Assembly: GCF_900299535.1 (NCBI RefSeq)
Contig: NZ_OMKE01000035.1
Span: 94,200 to 158,199, forward strand
Origin: Aquimarina aquimarini
Lineage (GTDB): Bacteria; Bacteroidota; Bacteroidia; Flavobacteriales; Flavobacteriaceae
Length of the DNA: 64,000 bases
Direction: 5' to 3'
Numbering within the stretch: the stretch's first letter is position 1; the number at the start of each line of letters is the position of its first letter. The position numbers and the translations under genes were made by a program. The notes beneath the pieces were generated by a model. The model saw only the letters and a list, made by a program, of their open reading frames with translations. It did no database searches and had not been told where the DNA came from. Of the stretch, positions 19,601-26,759 are shown piece by piece.

Positions 19601-20295
19601 GAAATGCAGTAGAAATGTGTTGCGAAGGCTTACAAGGGTTTTTAGCAGGAATGGTTGATAATACTTTTGGAACAAATCTTAGAAGTCGAGGAAATACACA
19701 AGCTTTTAGAAATGGGGTTAGTACAGCAAATGGAACATCTTTAGCTATTTCAACTATATTATTAGTAGATGGTGCAGGAAGTACAGTAGCAGGTACAGGA
19801 GGTTTAGTTGCTTCTGGAGCTGTGGCATCTACTGGAGTTGGAGCTCCCGTTGGAGGAATTGGTGCAGCAGCAAGTGGAGGGTTATTAGCTAAAGGAGCAG
19901 CAGAACTTACCGTTGGAGGAATCATAATGTCCAATACCATCAGTAATATGAAAGCTGACACAGAGAATGGAAATGGTAGTTCTTCATCTAATAATAAAAA
20001 TTCTGAAAGCAGTACATCCAAAAAAATAGAAGATCTAAAAGAAAGTTCAACTCCTGGAGATGATACTAAAGGTAAAACAACAAATTTTGATAGAAAGGGT
20101 GGAATGGATGATGCCAATAAGGTTTTTGATGATCTAAACCCTACAGATGTAAAAGATATTCCTAATGGGCGTAGAGGTGTTTTAGATAATGGGAATAAAA
20201 TTAATGTTCGAAGTAACAGCTCTGATAAAAGACCAACTGTTGAAATACAAGACGGAAAGAAAAAGACTAAATTTAGGTTTGGAGAAAAACAGTAA
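16615..20295 (+). CDS. DUF6443/RHS-core polymorphic toxin with nuclease-like C-terminal tip
   Basis: This protein has 1226 residues with a signal peptide ending at LQAQ (about 20). Residues about 25-150 are the DUF6443-type start (ITYYDGLGRPIQTR). YD repeats follow, and the RHS core ends at DPDG (993-996) after GARFYDPAVGRWFTPDALAE. Beyond it come a Gly/Ala-rich hydrophobic stretch (about 1035-1110), a Ser/Asn linker, and a variable tip of about 95 residues that is basic and ends in NVRSNSSDKRPTVEIQDGKK. That final motif resembles the end of small nuclease toxins, but I cannot name the family. A cognate small gene begins 5 bp after the stop. Two silent alternative tips lie at 27418 and 29075. 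Confidence 0.88.
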   Translation: MKTHIIYIILFFLGIQLQAQVLSDKNFIFTMVPQVATSISSLKNANCNTIDDASGAIETITYYDGLGRPIQTRAIIASINQKDIVSHISYNPNGKQDKQYLPFEDINAYTAGTYKVVDVDTVINQYYKNTYPDDFSGIINLSDINAYSESVFESSPLNRVLEQAAPGTAWKADPANDTDHTIKYEINTNIANKIVYFKVTFNNPNNTEAPTLIKDGFYTANQLYISIIKDENWQPGQTHPDDHTTKEYKDKQGRVILKTTYNAGIAHDTYYVYDDYGNLTYVIPPKVTTNDGVSTIELSELCYQYKYDYRNRLIEKKVPGKGWEYIVYNNLNLPVMVQDTLLKQKNQWLFTKYDAFGRVAYTGKIKITGKTRVQLQTEATNFITNLWVVKKNANTIGGISMHYDDGGYPKVTTSEVLTINYYDDYEFLGTTPAQAFIQPATVYGEPTVNTTKSLPTGSKVKVLDTNDWITTVSYYDKKGRAIYVASKNEYLSVTDVIETQLDFVGKVKQSKTTHTKDTNTPIVTIDTFTYDHMGRFLTQRQCIEDLTGTNCTTNTNNLPTPPQTITISTPVTETQNHIAQRQILLANGFNFSGAVNKNFSAQIRSQETTGELIVSNTYDALGQLASKSVGGVLQDISYDYNVRGWLKSINNGATDNGDLFGFKINYNTPEHGATALYNGNISETQWQTANDHTQRWYTYSYDALNRINSATGNTTNYNLSNVTYDKMGNIKSLTRNGFQNGASYTGMDILTYHYDAGNKLQKVVDTGNKSYGFKDGTNTQEDYRYDANGNLYMDFNKDIGGILYNHLNLPTRINVDAARKYIRYIYDATGVKQKKIVTEPNKPKVITAYTGNYVYKNGALQYFSTPEGYATPNGTGYRYVYNYKDHLGNTRLSYTKNDAGTPEIVEESNYYPFGLTHKGYNSSVSSLGNSTAQLLKFGGKEQQDELGLNTYDFGARFYDPAVGRWFTPDALAEKYYSTSPYTYALNNPVIYIDPDGNAVEMCCEGLQGFLAGMVDNTFGTNLRSRGNTQAFRNGVSTANGTSLAISTILLVDGAGSTVAGTGGLVASGAVASTGVGAPVGGIGAAASGGLLAKGAAELTVGGIIMSNTISNMKADTENGNGSSSSNNKNSESSTSKKIEDLKESSTPGDDTKGKTTNFDRKGGMDDANKVFDDLNPTDVKDIPNGRRGVLDNGNKINVRSNSSDKRPTVEIQDGKKKTKFRFGEKQ
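19159..19454 (+). repeat. RHS core recombination arm, expressed copy
   Basis: This 296-bp coding segment, ending at the codons for QDELGL, is near-identical to 27418-27713 (same length) and, from 19209 on, to 29075-29323 (one extra codon in the third copy). Immediately after the shared GAACTTGG the expressed tip diverges sharply from the other two. This is the classic displaced-tip structure of rhs genes and offers homology for recombination. Confidence 0.9.
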
Positions 20296-20300
20296 TTTTT

Positions 20301-20690
20301 ATGTTTATGGATTTAATAAAAATTGAATTAAAAGGGCTTCCACAAAGATTGTTTTTATCAGGGTTATATGATGACATTGATGGTTTTAGACTTGTTTTAA
20401 AAGAAAAGATTAAAGATAAAAAATCATATATTTTAAAGTTTGATGGTCAAATAGCATATAGAAATGTAAATGAATCAGAAAGATTAAAAACATTAAATGA
20501 CAATAAAGCTCTTTGTGAAGATCACACCTTTTTTTACACTAGAAAAAGTAATTTTATAAGTTGGATCATTGAAGAAAGCTACGATATAGTAAGTGAAGAT
20601 GAAGTAACTCATTACTTACTTGCAACTCCTGAGGATATTATAGAGATAATATCTTTAGAAGAACCAACTTTAGAAATCATAAATTTGTGA
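20301..20690 (+). CDS. Putative immunity protein for the expressed RHS tip
   Basis: This soluble 129-residue acidic protein has no signal peptide or membrane segment. It starts 5 bp after the RHS toxin stop, the usual place for an immunity gene, and a cytoplasmic location fits a nuclease-type toxin. I recognise no family. Residues 1-50 look alpha/beta, and the C-terminus is acidic and leucine/isoleucine-rich (EDIIEIISLEEPTLEIINL). A second in-frame ATG lies at 20307. It ends about 35 bp before the 15-bp cassette-end motif. Confidence 0.7.
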   Translation: MFMDLIKIELKGLPQRLFLSGLYDDIDGFRLVLKEKIKDKKSYILKFDGQIAYRNVNESERLKTLNDNKALCEDHTFFYTRKSNFISWIIEESYDIVSEDEVTHYLLATPEDIIEIISLEEPTLEIINL

Positions 20691-20727
20691 CATCCTGAAA
20701 TACTCAATAGCTCGGATATCATAGCTC

Positions 20728-20742
20728 CCGCTACCGCGAAGC
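20728..20742. repeat. 15-bp cassette-end motif, copy 1
   Basis: CCGCTACCGCGAAGC occurs exactly three times in the window (20728, 29011, 30693), each just downstream of an RHS tip/immunity unit. It is GC-rich in an AT-rich background. Here it runs into GCGAAGCTTCG, an inverted repeat. It is a candidate recombinase site or fixed junction. Confidence 0.75.
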
Positions 20743-20800
20743 TTCGTGTCGTCAAAGATTGGCGGGTAAGAGTAAGCAGTACGAGTAAATAAAAGCAAAG

Positions 20801-20830
20801 AACCAGTTACAGTGATGTAGCTGGTTTTTG
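20801..20830 (+). terminator. Intrinsic terminator between immunity gene and SNase gene
   Basis: AACCAGTTACA pairs with TGTAGCTGGTT (one G-U) around a 4-base loop, followed by TTTTTGTTTT. It suits the plus-strand RHS operon and, being convergent, the SNase gene on the minus strand. Related copies lie at 30771, 32521 and 37539. Confidence 0.8.
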
Positions 20831-20845
20831 TTTTAAAGTATAAAT

Positions 20846-21184
20846 CTATCCTTTCCAGAGTTTAGCAACGTTTTTATCAATCAGATAATCAGACATATTA
20901 GTGTTGTTATAGGTTACTTCTGCAATGTATCGTGCATATTGGTCTTTATTTTGTTTGGTGGTGGTAATGGTAATGATTGCACCCTCTGGGCAGAATTTTT
21001 TTGCTACTGCTCTGGCGTGTTTAGCTTGTCGTTCTCTGTATGCCACCGTATTGTTCATCTCAGGAGCATCAATACGTGCTAGTCTTATTTTTTGTGTAGT
21101 CTGTACATAGAATCCTAAATCAATCTCTACTTGCAGGGTATCGCCATCAATCCACCTAATTATCGTTGCTTTATATGTATACAT
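20846..21184 (-). CDS. Thermonuclease-like (SNase family) protein, intact copy
   Basis: This compact 112-residue SNase-like OB-fold protein contains the family hallmarks: VIDGDT-like WIDGDTLQVEID, RLARIDAPE (first catalytic Arg), the Glu-containing AYRERQAKHAR, and YARYIAEV (second Arg). There is no signal peptide, so it is probably intracellular or an accessory of the mobile locus. Family members cleave DNA or RNA using Ca2+. It sits between the RHS operon and the recombinase module, pointing away from the module. Three decayed C-terminal copies with the same 3' flank are found at 30555, 32565 and 37577. Confidence 0.88.
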   Translation of the reverse strand: MYTYKATIIRWIDGDTLQVEIDLGFYVQTTQKIRLARIDAPEMNNTVAYRERQAKHARAVAKKFCPEGAIITITTTKQNKDQYARYIAEVTYNNTNMSDYLIDKNVAKLWKG

Positions 21185-21388
21185 GTGATTAAAAGTACTA
21201 CATTTTTGGGTGTAAAAATGTAATTTAGTTCAAAAAAGGGTTTAAAAAAGCATTAAAAAATCATTACAACAAACTGTATGCTAGGTAATTATAAAATACA
21301 ACTACATTTTTAAGGTCAAAAATGCATGGTGATTATATATAGTAATAAAATGAAGTTAAATAGAATGTTTATAAAACTATAAGTTTTG

Positions 21389-21736
21389 TTATGTAAGTTG
21401 TTTTTGTATATCTTTTTGAAATACGAAAGCTTTAAGCATTGCTTTTACACTAGTAATATCTTCATTATTTAATAACTGTACTTTGTGGAATAGTTGTAGT
21501 AGTTCTTCATCATTAAGTTTATTATTTACAATTTGCTCATCAGAACCATAAATAAGTGAATCTGTAGACACTTCTAAAGCATCAGCTATCTTTTTAGCTA
21601 CATCAATGGTTGGTGATGTTAAATTACGCTCATATCTTGATATATGTGTAGCGTGTACATCTATCATCTTGGCAAGATCACCTTGTGATATATCTTTCTC
21701 AGCACGTATTCTCTTTAAATTATCGCCAAATGACAT
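21389..21736 (-). CDS. XRE-family transcriptional regulator of the recombinase module
   Basis: I place the start at the ATG at 21736 (MSFGDNLKRIRAEK), giving 115 residues; the upstream in-frame extension to 21799 is hydrophobic and would disrupt the fold. Residues 3-62 form a Cro/CI helix-turn-helix (ISQGDLAKMIDVHATHISRY). Residues about 75-115 form a short helical tail that may dimerise. It is transcribed divergently from the ATPase gene at 21902, so the shared 165-bp gap is the natural operator. Autorepression and control of the recombinases are inferred from position. Confidence 0.88.
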   Translation of the reverse strand: MSFGDNLKRIRAEKDISQGDLAKMIDVHATHISRYERNLTSPTIDVAKKIADALEVSTDSLIYGSDEQIVNNKLNDEELLQLFHKVQLLNNEDITSVKAMLKAFVFQKDIQKQLT

Positions 21737-21859
21737 AAGTGTAAATATTAATAGATAAAACATCAAAAATGTTATACAAATGTAGATAATTATGAACATA
21801 AAATATAACAGAGTTAAAAATAATAACCAAAGTATATATTTTTAAATAAACAAATTATA

Positions 21860-21867
21860 TATATTTG
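21860..21867 (+). promoter_or_regulatory. Candidate Bacteroidetes -7 element for the recombinase module
   Basis: TATATTTG matches the phylum -7 consensus TAnnTTTG and lies 34 bp before the ATG at 21902. A clear -33 TTG is not visible, so the call is tentative. Confidence 0.4.
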
Positions 21868-21901
21868 TAGTCAAATATGACTATTAAAATATTTTTAGGC
21901 T

Positions 21902-23500
21902 ATGTTAGATACAACCCATCCACACAACTACAGTTATATCACCAAACACTTAGAAATCCATATTCTAGGCGGTATCAAGTTCAATAATCTAGAACGTATG
22001 CGAGTTACCTTAAGCATACAAAAACCTAAAAACCATAATGTACTAAGACATAGTATCGATTTATATAATGATAATACCATAGAACGCTTAGTAAGAAAAG
22101 TAGCAGAACGTATAGAAATCGGTACATCAGTAGTAAGACAGTGCCTCCAAAATCTCACAAGTGAGTTAGAACAATATCGTATTGATCAGATTGATAAAGA
22201 GCGTCAGGAAAATGAAAATTATATACGAGAACTAGACACAAAGGAGAAACAAGTAGCTACCAAATTTTTAAAAAGCAACGATTTACTACAAAAAACCAAT
22301 GAACTCATTGGTAAAAGTGGAGTTATTGGTGAAGAAACCAACCGATTATTAATGTACCTAATCTTTACCAGTAGAAAAACCAATAACCCCTTACATTGTA
22401 TCAGTCTTGGTAGTTCAGGAGTTGGTAAAACACATCTACAAAGTAAGGTTGCAGAACTCATCCCCGATGAAGATAAAGTAGAAATCACGGTATTATCAGC
22501 AAATGCCTTTTATTATTTTAATCGTACAGAATTACAACATAAGTTAATCTTAATCGAGGACTTAGATGGTGCAGAATCTGTACTGTACCCATTACGGGAA
22601 CTACAATCTAAAAAGAGGATTACCAAAACGGTAGTTCATAAAGACAGAAAAGGCACTACCAAAACGATACACCTTACTGTAGAAGGCCCTGTAAGCGTAT
22701 CAGGTTGTACCACACAAGAAAGTATTTATGAAGATAATAGCAACAGGAGTTTTTTATTATATATCGATGAATCTAGTGAGCAAGATAAAAAGATCATGCA
22801 CTACCAGCGTACCGAGTCGGCAGGACGAATAAATAAACAAGAAGAATGTAGTGCATCCAGATTTTTACGCGATGTACAACGAATGCTAAAACCTATCAAA
22901 GTAATCAATCCTTATGCAGAATATTTAGAATTACCAGAATCTGTATTTAAACCCAGAAGAACCAACAGTCACTACTTACAGTTTATAGAAGCCATTACCT
23001 TTTACTGCCAATATCAAAGGGAACGTAAATACGATGAACAGACTGGAGAGGAATATATAGAAACTACCGTACAAGATATACAGCAAGCTAACAAGCTGAT
23101 CAAAGAAACACTCTTGCGTAAAAGTGATGAAATCACAGGAGCATGCCGTAATTATTTAGAGGAACTTAAGAAATATTTACACCAGAATACACAAACCACT
23201 TTTACAGCCTTAGAAATCCGTAGACGCTTAAAAGTAAAAAAGACCACCCAATGGCGGTATCACAAACAACTGATAGAGAGTTACTACCTCAAAAAACAAC
23301 CTAAGAAAAAAGGTCAAACCAGTATCAAGTATGAAATCACCAACCCTAATGAATATAAAGAACTAGAACAACAGATCACCGAAGCATTACAGGAATGTGT
23401 ATCAAAAATAGATAACCTGTCGGACTCCGACCGTTCCACTGTTCCAACGTGTTCCACTCCGAAAACGGAACAAGCAACTAAAACAAAAAGAGCGAGTTAA
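21902..23500 (+). CDS. P-loop ATPase of the recombinase module
   Basis: This protein has 532 residues. The N-terminus (1-120) is basic and ends in a coiled coil. An AAA/DnaC-like core follows with Walker A SLGSSGVGKTHLQ (Gly170-Thr177), Walker B LILIEDLDG (Glu219-Asp220), and an arginine-finger-like SNRSFLLYIDE. Residues about 415-500 look like a winged helix that binds DNA (FTALEIRRRLKVKKTTQW). The family is not one I can name; related ATPases are annotated as helicase- or primase-like. The two tyrosine recombinase genes follow at once, one 8 bp away. I infer an ATP-dependent regulator or loader of recombination. The C-terminal 25 residues are low-complexity. Confidence 0.72.
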   Translation: MLDTTHPHNYSYITKHLEIHILGGIKFNNLERMRVTLSIQKPKNHNVLRHSIDLYNDNTIERLVRKVAERIEIGTSVVRQCLQNLTSELEQYRIDQIDKERQENENYIRELDTKEKQVATKFLKSNDLLQKTNELIGKSGVIGEETNRLLMYLIFTSRKTNNPLHCISLGSSGVGKTHLQSKVAELIPDEDKVEITVLSANAFYYFNRTELQHKLILIEDLDGAESVLYPLRELQSKKRITKTVVHKDRKGTTKTIHLTVEGPVSVSGCTTQESIYEDNSNRSFLLYIDESSEQDKKIMHYQRTESAGRINKQEECSASRFLRDVQRMLKPIKVINPYAEYLELPESVFKPRRTNSHYLQFIEAITFYCQYQRERKYDEQTGEEYIETTVQDIQQANKLIKETLLRKSDEITGACRNYLEELKKYLHQNTQTTFTALEIRRRLKVKKTTQWRYHKQLIESYYLKKQPKKKGQTSIKYEITNPNEYKELEQQITEALQECVSKIDNLSDSDRSTVPTCSTPKTEQATKTKRAS

Positions 23501-23508
23501 ACTACTTT

Positions 23509-24504
23509 TTGCCTCTCGTTCCGCAAAATCCTAAAAAACACATACCGTATAAAAAAATTAGTCGAGAGCCTCGACACGTAGATCTTATGAAAAAACTGAA
23601 ACTACATAATACATCTTATAAGTGCCTCTTAGAGGCTTTTGAGCAATGGCTGGATATCTTAGGCTATAATGAGCGAACAGTATATTATACCCCCATCTTT
23701 ATGCGAGAGTTCTTCCACTGGTTAGAAACCCATAATATCCAGCAGTTAGACCATATTACTATCGATACTGTAAAAGCCTATTACAAATATTTAGGAGAAC
23801 GCAGTAACCAACGTACTAGCGGAGCATTAAGCAAAGCCTATCTCAACAAACATCAAAATGCCCTTAGAAAATTTAGGGAATACCTCAAAAAACACGGAGC
23901 AAGAACCTTCAAAATACACCTTCGCCTAGAAAAGAAAGAAAGTGCTATCAAAGATATCCTTACCCAATCAGAGATCAAACAACTCTTTGCAGTAACCAGT
24001 TATAGCAGTACATACCAGCGTACCCGATTACGAGACAAAGCCATCCTTGTTATATTATACAGTTGCGGTTTACGTAGAACAGAAGCTGTAAGTCTTGATA
24101 TTAATGATATCCTTTTTGATGCAGGGCGTGTGTTTGTACGGCAAGGCAAGAATTACAAACAGCGTTACGTACCCATCAACAAACACAACTTACGAATCTT
24201 AGAAGATTATATCTACGAAGCACGCCCCCTATATAATGGTAGTCATGGTACAGAAGCACTACTGATTAATAAATACGGAAATCGACTACAAGGTAACTGT
24301 CTAGCAAAACGACTACGCCATTTATTAACCCTTGTAGATACTCAAAACTTAAAAGAAAAACACATTACCCCTCATTGTCTCAGGCATAGTATTGCCACCC
24401 ACCTATTACAACAAGGCATGCATATAGAAGATATACAACAGTTCTTAGGGCATAGCTCTTTAAAATCCACACAGATATACACCCACTTACTCGAATCATT
24501 ATGA
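23509..24504 (+). CDS. Tyrosine recombinase A (complete catalytic set)
   Basis: The N-terminal SAM-like core-binding domain covers about residues 35-130 (YLGERSNQRTSGAL), and the catalytic domain about 145-331. Catalytic residues are present: Arg in LYSCGLRRTEAVSLDI, Lys in RQGKNYKQRYVP, HCLRHSIATHLL (His and Arg), LGHSSLKST (His), and the nucleophile Tyr in STQIYTHL. The frame opens with TTG at 23509, 8 bp after the ATPase stop; the first ATG, at 23587, would give a 305-residue protein that still holds both domains, so the start is uncertain. Its stop overlaps the next gene by 4 bp. It is expected to cleave and rejoin DNA at specific sites. Confidence 0.9.
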   Translation: MPLVPQNPKKHIPYKKISREPRHVDLMKKLKLHNTSYKCLLEAFEQWLDILGYNERTVYYTPIFMREFFHWLETHNIQQLDHITIDTVKAYYKYLGERSNQRTSGALSKAYLNKHQNALRKFREYLKKHGARTFKIHLRLEKKESAIKDILTQSEIKQLFAVTSYSSTYQRTRLRDKAILVILYSCGLRRTEAVSLDINDILFDAGRVFVRQGKNYKQRYVPINKHNLRILEDYIYEARPLYNGSHGTEALLINKYGNRLQGNCLAKRLRHLLTLVDTQNLKEKHITPHCLRHSIATHLLQQGMHIEDIQQFLGHSSLKSTQIYTHLLESL

Positions 24505-25391
24505 AAGATTATTATACATACCTAGAAGAACTACAACATAGTGAGCGAACCATAAAAACCAATCTCTACAATATTGATAAGCTCAAACAATGGTGCAAAT
24601 CCAAACGTACCAAACCAACATCATTAACCTACAGGCAAGTACTCAACTATATCAATCACCTAAAAACTACAAATCAACCCCAAACCATTAATAGGCATAT
24701 CTGGGCGATCAAACATTATTACACCTATCTGATAGAACAAGGGTATCGAACAGATAATATTGCAGAAGGGTTAAAAGTAAGAGGAGAACACAAAAAAGTG
24801 TTCCATAACTTACTTAGCAGTGATGAACTAGAAGATCTATTTTACAGCTATCAAACCGATAAGATCTGGAAAGACAATTTTTATTACAAAGCCACGGCAA
24901 AGCGTAATAAAGTAGTGGTAGGATTACTAGTCTATCAAGGATTATTATCTAATAATTTTAAATCATTAGAAGTTGAGCATGTAGACCTACGCAGAGGAAC
25001 CATCTACATCCCAAGTACCCGACGTAATGCATGGCGAAAGTTACCCTTAAAATCGTGGCAGATTATAGAACTCAAAGAATATATAGAAGAAATACGACCA
25101 ATCATACAAGACCATGTAAATACTGATAATGAAAAGCTGTTTCCACTAAACACCCCACAGTTCAATACCATTTTACACCCGATCTTAAAAAAGCTAAAAA
25201 CCTACAATCAAAAAGTCATCAATAATACCCATATCAGAGCCAGTGTTATTGTAGGATGGTTAAGGCACTATAATATCAGACAAGTACAGCAAATGGCAGG
25301 ACATCGCCATATTAGTTCTACAGAATCATACAAACAAGATAATCTAGAAAGTCTGCACGAAGCTATAGATAAGTTCCATCCATTACAGTAA
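24501..25391 (+). CDS. Tyrosine recombinase B, degenerate active site
   Basis: This 296-residue phage-integrase-like protein has a SAM-like N-terminus (about 1-90) and a recognisable C-terminal fold. The usual first catalytic Arg (GLR-E) is replaced: the segment reads YQGLLSNNFKSLEVEH. The H-x-x-R-H box reads THIRASVIVGWLRH, keeping an Arg but losing the flanking His pattern. The Tyr region persists (AGHRHISSTESYKQ). It is therefore probably a non-cleaving partner or an architectural subunit of recombinase A, with which it overlaps by 4 bp (ATGA). Loss of function by mutation is less likely because the frame is fully open. Confidence 0.85.
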   Translation: MKDYYTYLEELQHSERTIKTNLYNIDKLKQWCKSKRTKPTSLTYRQVLNYINHLKTTNQPQTINRHIWAIKHYYTYLIEQGYRTDNIAEGLKVRGEHKKVFHNLLSSDELEDLFYSYQTDKIWKDNFYYKATAKRNKVVVGLLVYQGLLSNNFKSLEVEHVDLRRGTIYIPSTRRNAWRKLPLKSWQIIELKEYIEEIRPIIQDHVNTDNEKLFPLNTPQFNTILHPILKKLKTYNQKVINNTHIRASVIVGWLRHYNIRQVQQMAGHRHISSTESYKQDNLESLHEAIDKFHPLQ

Positions 25392-25432
25392 AACAGAATC
25401 CATATAAAACCATAACTTTATACCCTCACACA

Positions 25433-26026
25433 ATGAACATCCGAGTGAAGCCAAATACCAAAATAGAAAGTCCCGAAGAATTATACATAATCATGCAACG
25501 CATCCTAAAACGGGAGCAAAAAACAGACCGTGACCGAGAACACTTCTGGACAATCAGCCTAAACAATGCCAATACCGTACTCAATATAGAACTCGTTAGT
25601 ATGGGTAGTGTAAACACTACGATTATAGAACCGATGGAAGTCTACAGCATCCCCTTGCAGAAAAGAGCTACACGAATTATTTTAGTACACAATCATCCTG
25701 CGGGCACACTAAAACCATCCGACTCAGATAAAGACATTACCAATAGACTGATACAAGCAGGGAGGATATTACATATAGAAGTTTTAGACCATGTAATCAT
25801 TACCGAAGCATCCTTTTACAGTTTTACTCAAAGTGGCCTACTCCAAGAATTAGAAAAGAGCCTTGAATATGTTCCAGCCTACGAAATCAAGGCACAAGGA
25901 AAAGAAGAAGGGCAACAGGAAAAAGCTAGAGAAATGGCAAAAGCAATGAAAGAAGAAAATGTTGATATAGAAACCATTATGCGCTTTACAGGATTAAGCA
26001 ACGAAGAAATTACCAAATTACAATAA
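25433..26026 (+). CDS. RadC-like JAB/MPN-domain protein with Rpn-like tail
   Basis: This protein has 197 residues. Residues about 10-140 are a RadC/JAB domain with the metal-binding JAMM motif HNHPAGTLKPSDSDKD intact. Residues about 155-197 are a basic/acidic helix ending EEITKL, of the kind found at the C-terminus of Rpn/PD-(D/E)XK transposase-like proteins (REMAKAMKEENVD). It lacks the helix-hairpin-helix of true RadC. RadC-like proteins are frequent companions of mobile elements; their biochemical role is unresolved. It starts 41 bp after recombinase B and is followed 11 bp later by an ORF6N gene. A decayed copy of its tail lies at 31036. Confidence 0.87.
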   Translation: MNIRVKPNTKIESPEELYIIMQRILKREQKTDRDREHFWTISLNNANTVLNIELVSMGSVNTTIIEPMEVYSIPLQKRATRIILVHNHPAGTLKPSDSDKDITNRLIQAGRILHIEVLDHVIITEASFYSFTQSGLLQELEKSLEYVPAYEIKAQGKEEGQQEKAREMAKAMKEENVDIETIMRFTGLSNEEITKLQ

Positions 26027-26037
26027 CTTACGTCAAT

Positions 26038-26571
26038 ATGAGTGAAGAAATCACCATTCCAAACGAAATAATCACTAGTAAAATATACCTGATTAGAGAT
26101 CAAAAAGTAATGTTAGATAGGGATTTAGCAGAGCTTTATGGGGTAGAAACAAAACGGTTAAAAGAATCTGTAAGAAGAAATACAGAGCGTTTTCCAGAAG
26201 ATTTTATGTTTGAAATGACAAAAAATGAGTTCCAAAATTGGAGGACGCAATTTGCGACCTCCAAAACAGATCAAAAAGGTTTACGTTATGCTCCTTTTTG
26301 TTTTACGGAGCAAGGAGTAACCATGTTATCTTGTATTTTGAATAGTAAAAAAGCTATTGAAGTGAATATCCGAATTATTAGAGTGTTTACCCAAATAAGA
26401 CAAACCCTAACCGATACTCTAAATGTACAACTAGAAATCGAAGAAATCAAAAAAAAACTTACCAATCACAGTAAAAATATAGAACTGGTCTTTGATTACC
26501 TTGATGAGCTCAATAAAAAATTAGACACACCTGAACCCAATGAGAGAAAGAAAATTGGGTACAAGAAATAA
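26038..26571 (+). CDS. ORF6N-domain protein 1
   Basis: This protein has 177 residues. Residues about 8-95 are an ORF6N (KilA-N-like) domain: SKIYLIRDQKVMLDRDLAEL, YGVETKRLKESVRRN, RFPEDFMFEM, then FTEQGVTML. A helical C-terminus follows (IEEIKKKLTNHSKNIE). ORF6N domains are typical of phage and mobile-element proteins and are thought to bind DNA; the exact role is not known. Its last roughly 50 residues and its 3' flank are nearly identical to those of the ORF6N genes at 31166 and 31729. It ends the recombinase operon. Confidence 0.86.
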   Translation: MSEEITIPNEIITSKIYLIRDQKVMLDRDLAELYGVETKRLKESVRRNTERFPEDFMFEMTKNEFQNWRTQFATSKTDQKGLRYAPFCFTEQGVTMLSCILNSKKAIEVNIRIIRVFTQIRQTLTDTLNVQLEIEEIKKKLTNHSKNIELVFDYLDELNKKLDTPEPNERKKIGYKK

Positions 26572-26634
26572 CCAACCAATTTATAATCTGATAATTAAAT
26601 AATTAAAAAGAATTTAAAAGGAAAAAACGTACTG

Positions 26635-26686
26635 ATACACTACAAGCTTTTAAAAGACTGAAATAAATTTAAAAAGAAAAGCTTCG
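26635..26686. repeat. ORF6N 3'-flank repeat, copy 1
   Basis: This 52-bp segment (ATACACTACAAGCTTTTAAA and following, ending AAAAGCTTCG) recurs with one mismatch at 32292-32343. Both copies lie shortly after an ORF6N stop, so the ORF6N tail and flank were duplicated together. Confidence 0.85.
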
Positions 26687-26725
26687 CTACTCCTTACAGT
26701 CGTAGCTTGCTAAACATAAAAAATC

Positions 26726-26749
26726 CCAGATCGACAGGTCTGGTTTTTT
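26726..26749 (+). terminator. Intrinsic terminator of the recombinase operon
   Basis: CCAGATC pairs with GGTCTGG (one G-U) around GACA and is followed by six T. It lies 155 bp after the ORF6N stop. Confidence 0.75.
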
Positions 26750-26759
26750 AGTTAAAAGT

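Noticed and set aside
19584..20117. 177-residue minus-strand open frame
   Set aside because: It is the antisense of the Gly/Ala/Ser-rich part of the RHS toxin; its proline/valine-rich composition is a mirror artefact.
21389..26571. Conventional insertion sequence
   Set aside because: No DDE transposase, no terminal inverted repeats and no target duplication were found around the module.
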